A DNA stretch of 64,000 nt from positions 1,364,001 to 1,428,000 of the forward strand of contig NZ_AP023180.1 in the NCBI RefSeq assembly GCF_013426915.1, written 5' to 3'. The translations under genes were made by a program, and so were the position numbers. Source of the DNA: Paraburkholderia sp. PGU19. GTDB lineage: Bacteria; Pseudomonadota; Gammaproteobacteria; Burkholderiales; Burkholderiaceae. Within the stretch, counting starts at the first letter, position 1. The number at the start of each line of letters is the position of its first letter. This document shows, piece by piece, positions 52,257 through 59,533 of the stretch. The notes beneath the pieces were generated by a model, which had not been told where the DNA came from, made no database searches, and saw only the letters and a program-made list of their open reading frames with translations.

Positions 52257-53375
52257 TCAGGCGCTTTCGCGCGCGATCACCGCGTAGTCGATTTTCACGC
52301 TTTTGCGCGTCGACGCGCGAGCCGATGCATGACGCGCCGCACCGTCGTTTTCGGCAAGCGCGGCCAGCAGCGTTTCGCCCGTGCGCGTGCCGATGCCGTA
52401 AGCGTCGACGGAAACTGTCGTGATGGTGGGCGAGCAGCACGCGGCCATTTCGAAGTTGCCGAAGCCCGCAATTGCGATATCGCCGGGCACCGACAGGCCG
52501 CGCCGGTGGCACTGCATGATCGCGCCAAACGCGGACATGTCGCTCACGCACATGACGGCATCCGTGTCGGGCCATTGCTGCAACAGCGCTTCGAGCGCGG
52601 GCGCGCCGTGGCTCATCGTGATGGGCGACTCGCCCAATCGTACGACGCGCGGCTCGCCCATACCCTGCGCCTTCACTTCCTGCAGATAGCCCTTCAGCCG
52701 TTCCATGCCGCGTCGGTCGAGTTCGCTCGCGCCGCCCAGAAAGCCGATCCGCCGATAGCCGCGCCCGGCCAGATAGCGCACCATTTCGCGTGCCGCTTTT
52801 GCGTTGGAGAAACCTACGGCCGCGTCGATCGGCGTCGCGGGCAAGTCCCACATCTCGACGACGGGCACGCCCGAGCGCACCAGCAGTTCGCGCGTCGCGG
52901 GCGTGTGCTGCGCGCCCGTCAACGCGATGCAGCGCGGCTGATGCCGCAGCATCGAACGCACGAGCCGCTCTTCGCGTTCGAGGTCGTAGTCGGTGTCGCC
53001 GATCAGCAGTTGCAGGCCGTGCGGTTCGAGCGCGGCCGTCAGTCCGCGCACGGTGTCGGAAAAGTTGGAACTGGCGAGCGACGGCACGAGCACTGCCGCG
53101 AACGCGGAGCGCCCTGACGACAGCGCGCCTGCCGCCGCGTCCGCGACGTAGCCGAGTTCGTCGATCGCAAGCTGTACGCGCTCGCGTGTCGCGGGCGCGA
53201 CGCCGCGGCCGGCCAGCACGCGCGACACGGTCATCTTCGATACGCCCGCCAGCGCCGCGACATCGGACATGCGCGGCGGTCCCGCGAGCGTGCTGCGTGT
53301 TGCGGAGACGCGCCTGGTGATGCGTGGGGTGCTCGACATGCTGATGGGTGCGGTCGCGTTCGTGGACAGGCGCAT
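52257..53375 (-). CDS. LacI family transcriptional regulator
   Basis: The 372-residue repressor has an N-terminal extension of about 35 residues and then the LacI HTH (about 36-85: MSDVAALAGVSKMTVSRVLA, with the GntR-like recognition helix KMTVSR and hinge YVADAAAGALSS). The sugar-binding domain shows LVPSLASSNFSDTVRGLTAAL and GRGYRRIGFLGGASELDRRG. It most likely controls the downstream dehydratase-FAH operon through the palindrome at 52190-52201; its ligand is probably the sugar acid or its keto-deoxy derivative. Shorter starts such as the ATG at 53339 are possible. Confidence 0.93.
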   Translation of the reverse strand: MRLSTNATAPISMSSTPRITRRVSATRSTLAGPPRMSDVAALAGVSKMTVSRVLAGRGVAPATRERVQLAIDELGYVADAAAGALSSGRSAFAAVLVPSLASSNFSDTVRGLTAALEPHGLQLLIGDTDYDLEREERLVRSMLRHQPRCIALTGAQHTPATRELLVRSGVPVVEMWDLPATPIDAAVGFSNAKAAREMVRYLAGRGYRRIGFLGGASELDRRGMERLKGYLQEVKAQGMGEPRVVRLGESPITMSHGAPALEALLQQWPDTDAVMCVSDMSAFGAIMQCHRRGLSVPGDIAIAGFGNFEMAACCSPTITTVSVDAYGIGTRTGETLLAALAENDGAARHASARASTRKSVKIDYAVIARESA

Positions 53376-53432
53376 ATGATAACGGCAGCGCCGTACGCCC
53401 CACTCATCCGCGACGGATGCAACGCCGCGCGC

Positions 53433-54323
53433 TTACTCCGTCACGCGTAGCGCGCTGCGCTTCTCGATCAGACCCGGCACCGATACGCGCATCGCGAATA
53501 CTCCGCCCGATTGCGGAAATTTTTCGATCTCTTCCGCGGGACGCCCGCCACGCGCCGTCGTCACGTAGAGCGTACGCAGATCGTCGCCGCCGAACGTGCA
53601 CATCGTCGGGCAGCGCGCAGGCAGCGGATGTTCTTCGACCACCTTGCCCTCGGGCGAAATGCGCACGACGCGCCCGCCCTCATACAACGCCGACCAGTAG
53701 TAGCCTTCGCTATCCACCGACGCGCCATCGGGACGCCCGCGATCCGTCGGCGTCGGCTGGAACTTCACCCAGTCCTCGCGCGGCCCGACCTCGCCGCTGT
53801 CGATGTCGTACGGATGACGGTAGATCGTGAAGCGCGGCGTATCCGAGTGATAACACCAGCGATAGTCAGGGCTGAACCCCATGCCATTCGACGTGAGCAG
53901 GCCTGCGTCGATCTTCGTCAAGGCGCCGTTCGCGTAGCGATACAGCGCCGCCGCATCGCCCGCCTTCGGCTCGTCGAGCGTGCCGAGCCAGAAGCGTCCG
54001 CGCGCGTCGCAACGGCCGTCGTTGAAGCGGCTCGTCGCGGGGTTCTCGGCGTTCGCGCATAGCTTGCGCACAACCTGTCCTTTCGCATCGAGCAAAAAGA
54101 TGCCTGTGCGCATGCCCGCGATGAAACCATCGTCCTCGGTCAGCGAGAAGCAGCCAATGTTCTCAGGCATCGGAATCGCGATGTTCTCGCCCGTCTTCGG
54201 ATCGAAACAGTTCAGCGCGGGCGCGTTGATATCGACCCACCACAGCTTCGCGCGGCGCTCGTCCCAGCGCGGACATTCGCCGAGCGCGGCGGCGGCGGGC
54301 AACACACATTCCAATGTCTGCAT
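53433..54323 (-). CDS. SMP-30/gluconolactonase family protein (sugar lactonase)
   Basis: The 296-residue six-bladed propeller hydrolyses an aldonolactone, probably pentonolactone here (XylC-like). Metal ligands are in ALGECPRWDERRAKLWWVDI (Glu near residue 16), FNDGRCDARGRFWLGTLDEP (Asn/Asp near 100) and TSNGMGFSPDYRWCYHSDTP (Asn near 145), with GRPDGASVDSEGYYWSALYE (Asp near 195). The ATG at 54323 follows AGAGGATCGTCATC. It lies upstream of the LacI gene on the same strand and completes the sugar-acid pathway set. The first dehydrogenase and the final semialdehyde dehydrogenase are not in this cluster. Confidence 0.92.
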   Translation of the reverse strand: MQTLECVLPAAAALGECPRWDERRAKLWWVDINAPALNCFDPKTGENIAIPMPENIGCFSLTEDDGFIAGMRTGIFLLDAKGQVVRKLCANAENPATSRFNDGRCDARGRFWLGTLDEPKAGDAAALYRYANGALTKIDAGLLTSNGMGFSPDYRWCYHSDTPRFTIYRHPYDIDSGEVGPREDWVKFQPTPTDRGRPDGASVDSEGYYWSALYEGGRVVRISPEGKVVEEHPLPARCPTMCTFGGDDLRTLYVTTARGGRPAEEIEKFPQSGGVFAMRVSVPGLIEKRSALRVTE

Positions 54324-54435
54324 GATGACGATCCTCTGCGAAAAACGATGGGCCGCGCGCGGGACACGACGCGTCGGCGAATCAGTCAACAGTAGCAGAC
54401 ATTCCCGCGTGTTTCGAGTCCGACGATGCCGGCGC

Positions 54436-56019
54436 TCACGCGCACAGTAGCTTCAGCGCGCGCTCCAGTTCGCGCGCCAGCACGATACGTTCGCCCGCCT
54501 CACCGCTTTCACCCGCCGGATGCGAAACGGTCAACGCGCCCTCCTCGACCGCTTTCGACAGTATTCCAAGCAGGTCCGCCTCGTTGCGGCTGCCATCGAT
54601 ATGAGGCAACAGCAACTGCGTAACCGCATCCATCTGGACGGGTTGATGCCAGGGATTGAACGTGTGCGCCATTTGCCCTCGCGGAAGCCCTGCGGGATAG
54701 TTGCGCACGGCGGCATGCAGACGCGCATTGCCTGCGCTTCGCGTCAACGGATGAAGCCGGAAACGGCCCAGCCCTCTGACGACGATTGCGTTGAAGAGCA
54801 CGCCGAGCCGCGCTTCGATGTCGCTATCGGGCAGCGCTGCATCGTTGCCCAGATGTGTCTGCACATTGCGTTTCAACGCGTCGAAGCTCATCGTGAATGG
54901 CCACGCCCGTTCGAGTTCGATCGCGGCCGCCTTGTCGATGGCGTGGTTCAATATGATCGAGCGGTCGTTCTCCGCGTCGAAACGCTGCGGAGAATCGTCC
55001 ATGCGGACGTGGCCGTCCGCGCACTTCAACGACGCCGCGAGATGTAACGTGCGCAGACGCTCATGTTCGACGCGATACTGGATGCCGCCCGCGCGTTCCT
55101 GATGCACGATCAGCGAAGTCCGGAACGCCCGGTCGCTCACGAAGTCCAGATACTGTTCGGTCAGCACCTGGCTGTGACCGCATTCCGCCAGCAGCAGCCG
55201 CCCAATCTCATCGCCGTAGTTGGACGCGAACATCGAAGGCAGGTTCGCATCGGCGAGATACGCGAGCCCGTGTTCGCCGATCCGTTTCGTGAAGTCCTGG
55301 AAGTAACACGGCGCGTTCGACAACGCCAGATAGTCGTGATTCACATAGGCGGAGAAGCCCGCGTCGTTGTTGTTGATCATCTCGTGATCCTGCTCGACCG
55401 CACGCGCCACCACGCTGTCCTTCCTCGCATACTCGCGCAGAAAATCGATCATGCCGCGTCCATGTGCGAGACGTTCGCCAGCGCGTTTCAGTTCGCCGGC
55501 GCGCAACAGCATCGCATCGCGCACGATCTCGCGCGACTTCCATCCCGGATACGTCTTGTAGCCGACGTAAGCAATGCCGTCCGCCGACAGGTTCTCGCTA
55601 CAGATGCGCAAGATAGCCTGCTGCACGGCTTGCGGCACCCAGCTGTACACGCCGTGACAGATGATGTAGTCGAACTTCCCGTCCACCTCGCCCAGCGTCG
55701 CGAGATCCTGCTGTCGCAACTCGACGTTCTTCAGCTTCAACCGTTTGATGTTTTGGCGCCCTTCCTTGACCTGCACGCCGGAGAGATCGACGCCGATCAC
55801 ACGCGCGCCGGGATTGCGCACGGCGAACGGAATGAGATTCCTGCCTGCCGCGCAACCCAGTTCGAGCACGCGCGCCTTGCTCACATCGGGCGCGAGCAGC
55901 CCGAACACATGCGCGACGGCCGCAAGGTGTTCCGGCGCGGACTGCTCATAGGAGAATGAGTAGTAAGGGTTATCGTCGTAGTCCTGCTCGATCTCGTTCG
56001 TGTGCTGTGTGGTGTCCAT
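54436..56019 (-). CDS. Class I SAM methyltransferase with methyltransferase regulatory domain
   Basis: The 527-residue protein has a Rossmann methyltransferase (about 25-170) with the SAM motif VLELGCAAGRNLIPFAVRNP and VIGVDLSG, then DYIICHGVYSWVP. A MethyTransf_Reg domain follows (about 200-300: GFSAYVNHDYLALSNAPCYF, QDFTKRIGEHGLAYLADANL). The remaining C-terminal region (about 310-527) is winged-helix-like and typical of this architecture. Such proteins occur near secretion or polysaccharide genes, but here no partner is evident. The substrate is unknown. The ATG at 56019 is preferred to one 33 bases upstream. Confidence 0.9.
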   Translation of the reverse strand: MDTTQHTNEIEQDYDDNPYYSFSYEQSAPEHLAAVAHVFGLLAPDVSKARVLELGCAAGRNLIPFAVRNPGARVIGVDLSGVQVKEGRQNIKRLKLKNVELRQQDLATLGEVDGKFDYIICHGVYSWVPQAVQQAILRICSENLSADGIAYVGYKTYPGWKSREIVRDAMLLRAGELKRAGERLAHGRGMIDFLREYARKDSVVARAVEQDHEMINNNDAGFSAYVNHDYLALSNAPCYFQDFTKRIGEHGLAYLADANLPSMFASNYGDEIGRLLLAECGHSQVLTEQYLDFVSDRAFRTSLIVHQERAGGIQYRVEHERLRTLHLAASLKCADGHVRMDDSPQRFDAENDRSIILNHAIDKAAAIELERAWPFTMSFDALKRNVQTHLGNDAALPDSDIEARLGVLFNAIVVRGLGRFRLHPLTRSAGNARLHAAVRNYPAGLPRGQMAHTFNPWHQPVQMDAVTQLLLPHIDGSRNEADLLGILSKAVEEGALTVSHPAGESGEAGERIVLARELERALKLLCA

Positions 56020-56147
56020 TGTGTGTGATCCGAAGATGTTCCTGGATTGCAAAAAAACACAATGTATTCACAGCGCGAATTCGAAATGTCGATTTGTGTC
56101 AACGTCCATTCCGGGTCAGAGATCAGTCCCAGCGACCGGCGGGTCTA

Positions 56148-56348
56148 TCAGCCGCAACTTGCCGTCGCTGTCTGCCTGTGCGCCATGGCGCGGGGCATCC
56201 GCGCACGCGATCCGCGACGCCCTCTGAGCCGTTCGGGACGAATGCAGGCACCCTGCCGCTGCCGCGCTTCGTCGTCCGTCGCAAGCGAGACCATTGACAC
56301 CGTTACTCCGGCGAAGAATTCGATCAACGTCGAGATGCGCTGCTTCAT
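56148..56348 (-). CDS. Possible small protein (66 aa) downstream of a leader hairpin
   Basis: The ATG at 56348 has a good ribosome-binding site (TGGAGACAAA). The product begins MKQRISTLIEFFAGVTVSMV, one short hydrophobic segment, and then becomes Arg-rich (RPERLRGRRGSRARMPRAMA). The first half looks like a membrane-anchored peptide; the second half may be non-coding in character. Its leader has a hairpin related to the one before cobA. This is a weak candidate supported mainly by the start signal. Confidence 0.35.
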   Translation of the reverse strand: MKQRISTLIEFFAGVTVSMVSLATDDEARQRQGACIRPERLRGRRGSRARMPRAMAHRQTATASCG

Positions 56349-56404
56349 TTTGTCTCCAGATGTCTCGGGCAATGCGACGCGAAGAACGCGCGCGATTAAA
56401 TGCA

Positions 56405-56454
56405 AACGGCGTCCCGACCGTCCGGTGCGAAAACCGGATAGAAGGGACGCCGTT
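56405..56454 (-). promoter_or_regulatory. Leader hairpin, copy 1 (minus orientation)
   Basis: AACGGCGTCCC (56405-56415) and GGGACGCCGTT (56444-56454) form an 11-bp stem. Inside, TCCGGT (56421-56426) and ACCGGA (56433-56438) form a second 6-bp stem. On the minus strand it is followed by TGCATTTAA. It lies about 55 bases before the start of the 66-aa ORF and resembles the hairpin at 56821-56854 read in the opposite direction. Confidence 0.6.
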
Positions 56455-56820
56455 GTCCAATTCGAAGCCTGAAAAAATCGATGCGACGCGGGTCGTCGTC
56501 GACACCGCGGCAGTTTGATGACGCAAGCTGTGTGCCATGCACGTGCGAGCATTGCCGTCGCGATGCGGGGCAAGCGCCAGACGATGTTTGCCATGTTCAG
56601 CGGAGCGACGAGCAGCGATTCATCGTGATGCCTCACGGCACGTTCGTGGTGCGTCGCAGCACTGCGCGGGTGCGCGCCCGCTCTCGCCCGCGCAGCCTGC
56701 CCGGCCTCATATCCGTAGGGAAGCTGGGAATGCGAACACTGGCCTCGTTCTTGCAATAACTGCTACACCGGCAAAGGCGCCGGCATCGAATTGCTTGACA
56801 GCAGGATCACACAGGACAGC
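56455..56820. other. Segment between the two related hairpins, no gene seen
   Basis: These 366 bases lie between two outward-pointing, related hairpins. Open frames exist on both strands but none has a gene-like start or a protein-like composition throughout. It should hold divergent promoters for cobA and for the minus-strand transcript. A MITE-like origin is possible. Confidence 0.4.
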
Positions 56821-56854
56821 GGCGTCCCCTTCGTGCATGCACGGACGGGACGCC
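56821..56854 (+). promoter_or_regulatory. Leader hairpin, copy 2 (upstream of cobA)
   Basis: GGCGTCCC (56821-56828) and GGGACGCC (56847-56854) enclose the perfect palindrome CGTGCATGCACG (56832-56843), and GTTTTGCATT follows. The outer stem and the downstream GTTT(T)GCATT string match copy 1. It ends 48 bases before the cobA ATG. Confidence 0.6.
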
Positions 56855-56902
56855 GTTTTGCATTGGCGGCCAAAGATCGACGATCACGCGATGGAGAACA
56901 GA

Positions 56903-57664
56903 ATGAACACGGGCAAAGTCACACTCGTCAGCGCAGGACCCGGCGACCTCGATCTGCTGACCTTCAGGGCGGCCAAGGCGATCGCTGCCGCCGACGTGCT
57001 GTTGATCGACGACCTCGTGAACGACGAGATCGCGACGCTGAAAGCGCCGCATGCCCGCGTCGTCAAGGTCGGCAAACGCGGCGGCTGCAAGTCCACGCCG
57101 CAAGCGTTCATTCAACGCCTGATGCGCCGCTATGCGCTGCAAGGCAAGCACGTGGTACGCATCAAGGGCGGCGACGCGCTGCTGTTCGGCCGCGCCGGCG
57201 AAGAGATCGCGGACCTGCGGCGCGCAGGGATCGACGTCGAGATCGTCAACGGCATCTCGTCGGGCTTCGCGGCAGCGGCCTCGATCGGCGTGTCGCTGAC
57301 GCACCGCGATCACTGCCAGGGCGTGATCTTCGTGACGGCGCATCTGCGCGACGGCACCGAGCCCGACTGGGCGATGCTCGCGGCGACGGGCATGACGCTC
57401 GCGATCTACATGGGCGCGAGCCGCATCGACAGCATCACAGAGGCATTGAGCGAGACGCTAGCCCCCGATACGCCCGCTGCCGTCGTGCAGTGGGCAGGCA
57501 CAGCGCGCGAGAAGCGGGTTTGCGCACCGCTCGGCGAAATCGCGGCGAGCGCGGCGGCGCAACAGATTGCCAGTCCGGCTGTGATCCTGATTGGTGGCGC
57601 GATCGGCGAGGCGATGGCGGAACTGGCCGCGCGCGGCGAACCGCTGCGCCGGCTGAGCGCGTGA
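56903..57664 (+). CDS. cobA: Uroporphyrinogen-III C-methyltransferase
   Basis: The 253-residue SUMT enzyme makes precorrin-2 by two SAM-dependent methylations, the branch point to siroheme and cobalamin. Signature segments are VTLVSAGPGDLDLLTFRAAK, VLLIDDLVNDEI, VVKVGKRGGCKSTPQAFI, VRIKGGDALLFGRAGEE, and GISSGFAAAASIGVSLTHRD. MTLAIYMGASRI closes the second domain. The ATG at 56903 has GGAGAACAGA just before it; the ATG at 56891 is less likely. It is a stand-alone gene with a leader hairpin; no cob, cys or nir genes adjoin. Confidence 0.94.
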   Translation: MNTGKVTLVSAGPGDLDLLTFRAAKAIAAADVLLIDDLVNDEIATLKAPHARVVKVGKRGGCKSTPQAFIQRLMRRYALQGKHVVRIKGGDALLFGRAGEEIADLRRAGIDVEIVNGISSGFAAAASIGVSLTHRDHCQGVIFVTAHLRDGTEPDWAMLAATGMTLAIYMGASRIDSITEALSETLAPDTPAAVVQWAGTAREKRVCAPLGEIAASAAAQQIASPAVILIGGAIGEAMAELAARGEPLRRLSA

Positions 57665-57683
57665 CGTCCAACAGACGGCGCGC

Positions 57684-58289
57684 TTACACGCCGCCCGGAT
57701 GGCCGTACATGATCTTCATGATATCGGCCTGAGTCAGCATGCCGACGACGCGCCCATCCTCATCCGCAACAGGCAGATGATGATGGCCGTTCTTCGTGAA
57801 GAGCGGGATGACTTCCGTGAGCGGCGCCGTCGCGTCGACGTACTGCGCGTGGCTCGACATCACCGTCGTGACAGGCCATTCGCGCCGTTCGCTCTCGGGT
57901 GCGACGGTGTCGGAAGCGAGCTTGAGAAAAGGCAGCACTTCGTCCAGCGGCTGCAGATCGACGTGCGTGACGACGCCTTTGAGGCGCCCTTCCGCATCGA
58001 CGACGGGCAGCAGCTTGATGTGGTGCGCGTCCAGCGTCGCCAGCGCGCCGCCGATGGTTTCATTGACGGACACCGTGACGGGCGGTTTGCGCATCACATC
58101 CGCGCACGTGAGCCGCAGCAGATCGCGCAGATACGCCTGCCGACGCAGTTCGTCGAGCAGCACCTGCCGTTCGTCCTGCCGCTCCGGCGAACGCCGCTCG
58201 CCGTCGCCCGATTCCCCGTTGCCGTGGTCGAGTCCCATATGATGCCGCTGGGTTCCGAAACACCAGTGCAATACCGACGAAATCGACAT
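57684..58289 (-). CDS. CBS domain-containing protein
   Basis: The 201-residue protein has two tandem CBS motifs (about 75-135 and 140-200: TCADVMRKPPVTVSVNETIG, LPVVDAEGRLKGVVTHVDL, and TTVMSSHAQYVDATAPLTEV, HHHLPVADEDGRVVGMLTQA). These bind adenine nucleotides and sense energy state. The N-terminal 60 residues are polar and His-rich. GGAGGCGCAAC precedes the ATG at 58289. It shares no obvious operon with its neighbours and is convergent with cobA. Confidence 0.92.
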   Translation of the reverse strand: MSISSVLHWCFGTQRHHMGLDHGNGESGDGERRSPERQDERQVLLDELRRQAYLRDLLRLTCADVMRKPPVTVSVNETIGGALATLDAHHIKLLPVVDAEGRLKGVVTHVDLQPLDEVLPFLKLASDTVAPESERREWPVTTVMSSHAQYVDATAPLTEVIPLFTKNGHHHLPVADEDGRVVGMLTQADIMKIMYGHPGGV

Positions 58290-58451
58290 GTTGCGCCTCC
58301 ACACCGTCAGCTTACATCGCTTTCCGTCACTTTACATCATAACGTGAGATATTTGCACGCGCGCGCCGCTCGCGGGCGCGAACGGGAGAAACAGCCCGGC
58401 ATGCGATAATTCATCGATACGCCGCGCCGCGGCGGCCTTTGGCTTCAGTCC

Positions 58452-59525
58452 TTGAACTCGCTTCTCGTCCCGCTTGACCAGATCGCGGACTTCGATGAAA
58501 TCGTCGACGTCCGCACGCCGCTCGAATTCGCCGAGGACCACATTCCCGGCGCGATCAACGCGCCCGTGCTGTCCAACGAGGAGCGCGTGATCATCGGCAC
58601 GATGTACGCGCAGGTGTCGCCGTTCGAGGCGACGCGGCAAGGTGCCGCAATGGTGTCGCGCAACATCGCCGCGCATCTGGAGACGACCTTCGCCGACCGT
58701 CCGCGCAACTGGCGTCCGCTGATTTACTGCTGGCGCGGCGGCAAGCGTTCCGGGTCGATGGCGACGTGGTTCAATCTGATCGGCTGGCGCGCGCGGCAAC
58801 TGGACGGCGGCTACAAGACCTACCGCCGCAACGTCGTCGCACTGCTCGACACGCTGCCACGGCAATTTCGGTACATCGTGCTCGCGGGCCACACGGGCAG
58901 CGGCAAGACGCGTCTGCTGAACGCGCTTGCAGGGGCCGACGCGCAGACCCTCGACCTCGAAGCACTGGCCGCGCATCGTGGCTCGATACTCGGCATGCTG
59001 CCCAACGAGCCGCAACCCTCGCAGAAAGCGTTCGATACCGCACTCGTCGGCACCTTGCATGGGTTCGACGCGAACCAGCCCGTGTTCGTCGAAGCGGAAA
59101 GCCGCCGTATCGGGTCCATTTCGTTGCCCGCTTCGTTGACGGAACAGATTCGTCGCGGCTCGTGCGTCGCGGTGGTCACGGAGCGCGACGAGCGCATCCG
59201 CCTGCTGCTGCAGGACTACGCGCACCTGTTCGACGACCGCGGCCTCTTCAAGTCGCAACTCGCGCGGCTCGTCGAATTGCATGGACGAGCGCGAATCGGT
59301 GAATGGCACAACATGATCGACGAAGACCGCCGTGTCGAGCTATTCGAGCAGTTGATCGATCTGCATTACGACCCCGCGTATGCGCGCAGCACAGGCAAGC
59401 ACTTTGCGCGGCTGCCCGAGTCGACACGTTTCGCGCTTCGTCCCACGGCTGCCGATCTCCACGAGCAGGCTTGCGCGCTGCTCGCGCAACTGCATTCATC
59501 GAGCGACGAACCGGCCTTCCGATAA
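58452..59525 (+). CDS. mnmH: tRNA 2-selenouridine(34) synthase
   Basis: The 357-residue enzyme (SelU/YbbB) swaps sulfur for selenium at the wobble uridine of certain tRNAs through a geranylated intermediate. It has an N-terminal rhodanese domain with the active-site Cys93 in YCWRGGKRSGS and a C-terminal P-loop domain with GHTGSGKT at 146-153. LDLEALAAHRGSILG and VEAESRRIGSISLP are family segments. The start is a TTG at 58452. A selenophosphate synthetase would be needed elsewhere; none is in the window. A shared end with the convergent GGDEF-EAL gene leaves 8 bases between. Confidence 0.94.
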   Translation: MNSLLVPLDQIADFDEIVDVRTPLEFAEDHIPGAINAPVLSNEERVIIGTMYAQVSPFEATRQGAAMVSRNIAAHLETTFADRPRNWRPLIYCWRGGKRSGSMATWFNLIGWRARQLDGGYKTYRRNVVALLDTLPRQFRYIVLAGHTGSGKTRLLNALAGADAQTLDLEALAAHRGSILGMLPNEPQPSQKAFDTALVGTLHGFDANQPVFVEAESRRIGSISLPASLTEQIRRGSCVAVVTERDERIRLLLQDYAHLFDDRGLFKSQLARLVELHGRARIGEWHNMIDEDRRVELFEQLIDLHYDPAYARSTGKHFARLPESTRFALRPTAADLHEQACALLAQLHSSSDEPAFR

Positions 59526-59533
59526 GCCGCGCA

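Noticed and set aside
56537..56890. N-terminal extension of cobA from an earlier start
   Set aside because: The extension crosses the leader hairpin, is Arg/Cys/His-rich and lacks SUMT character; the start at 56903 has a proper ribosome-binding site.
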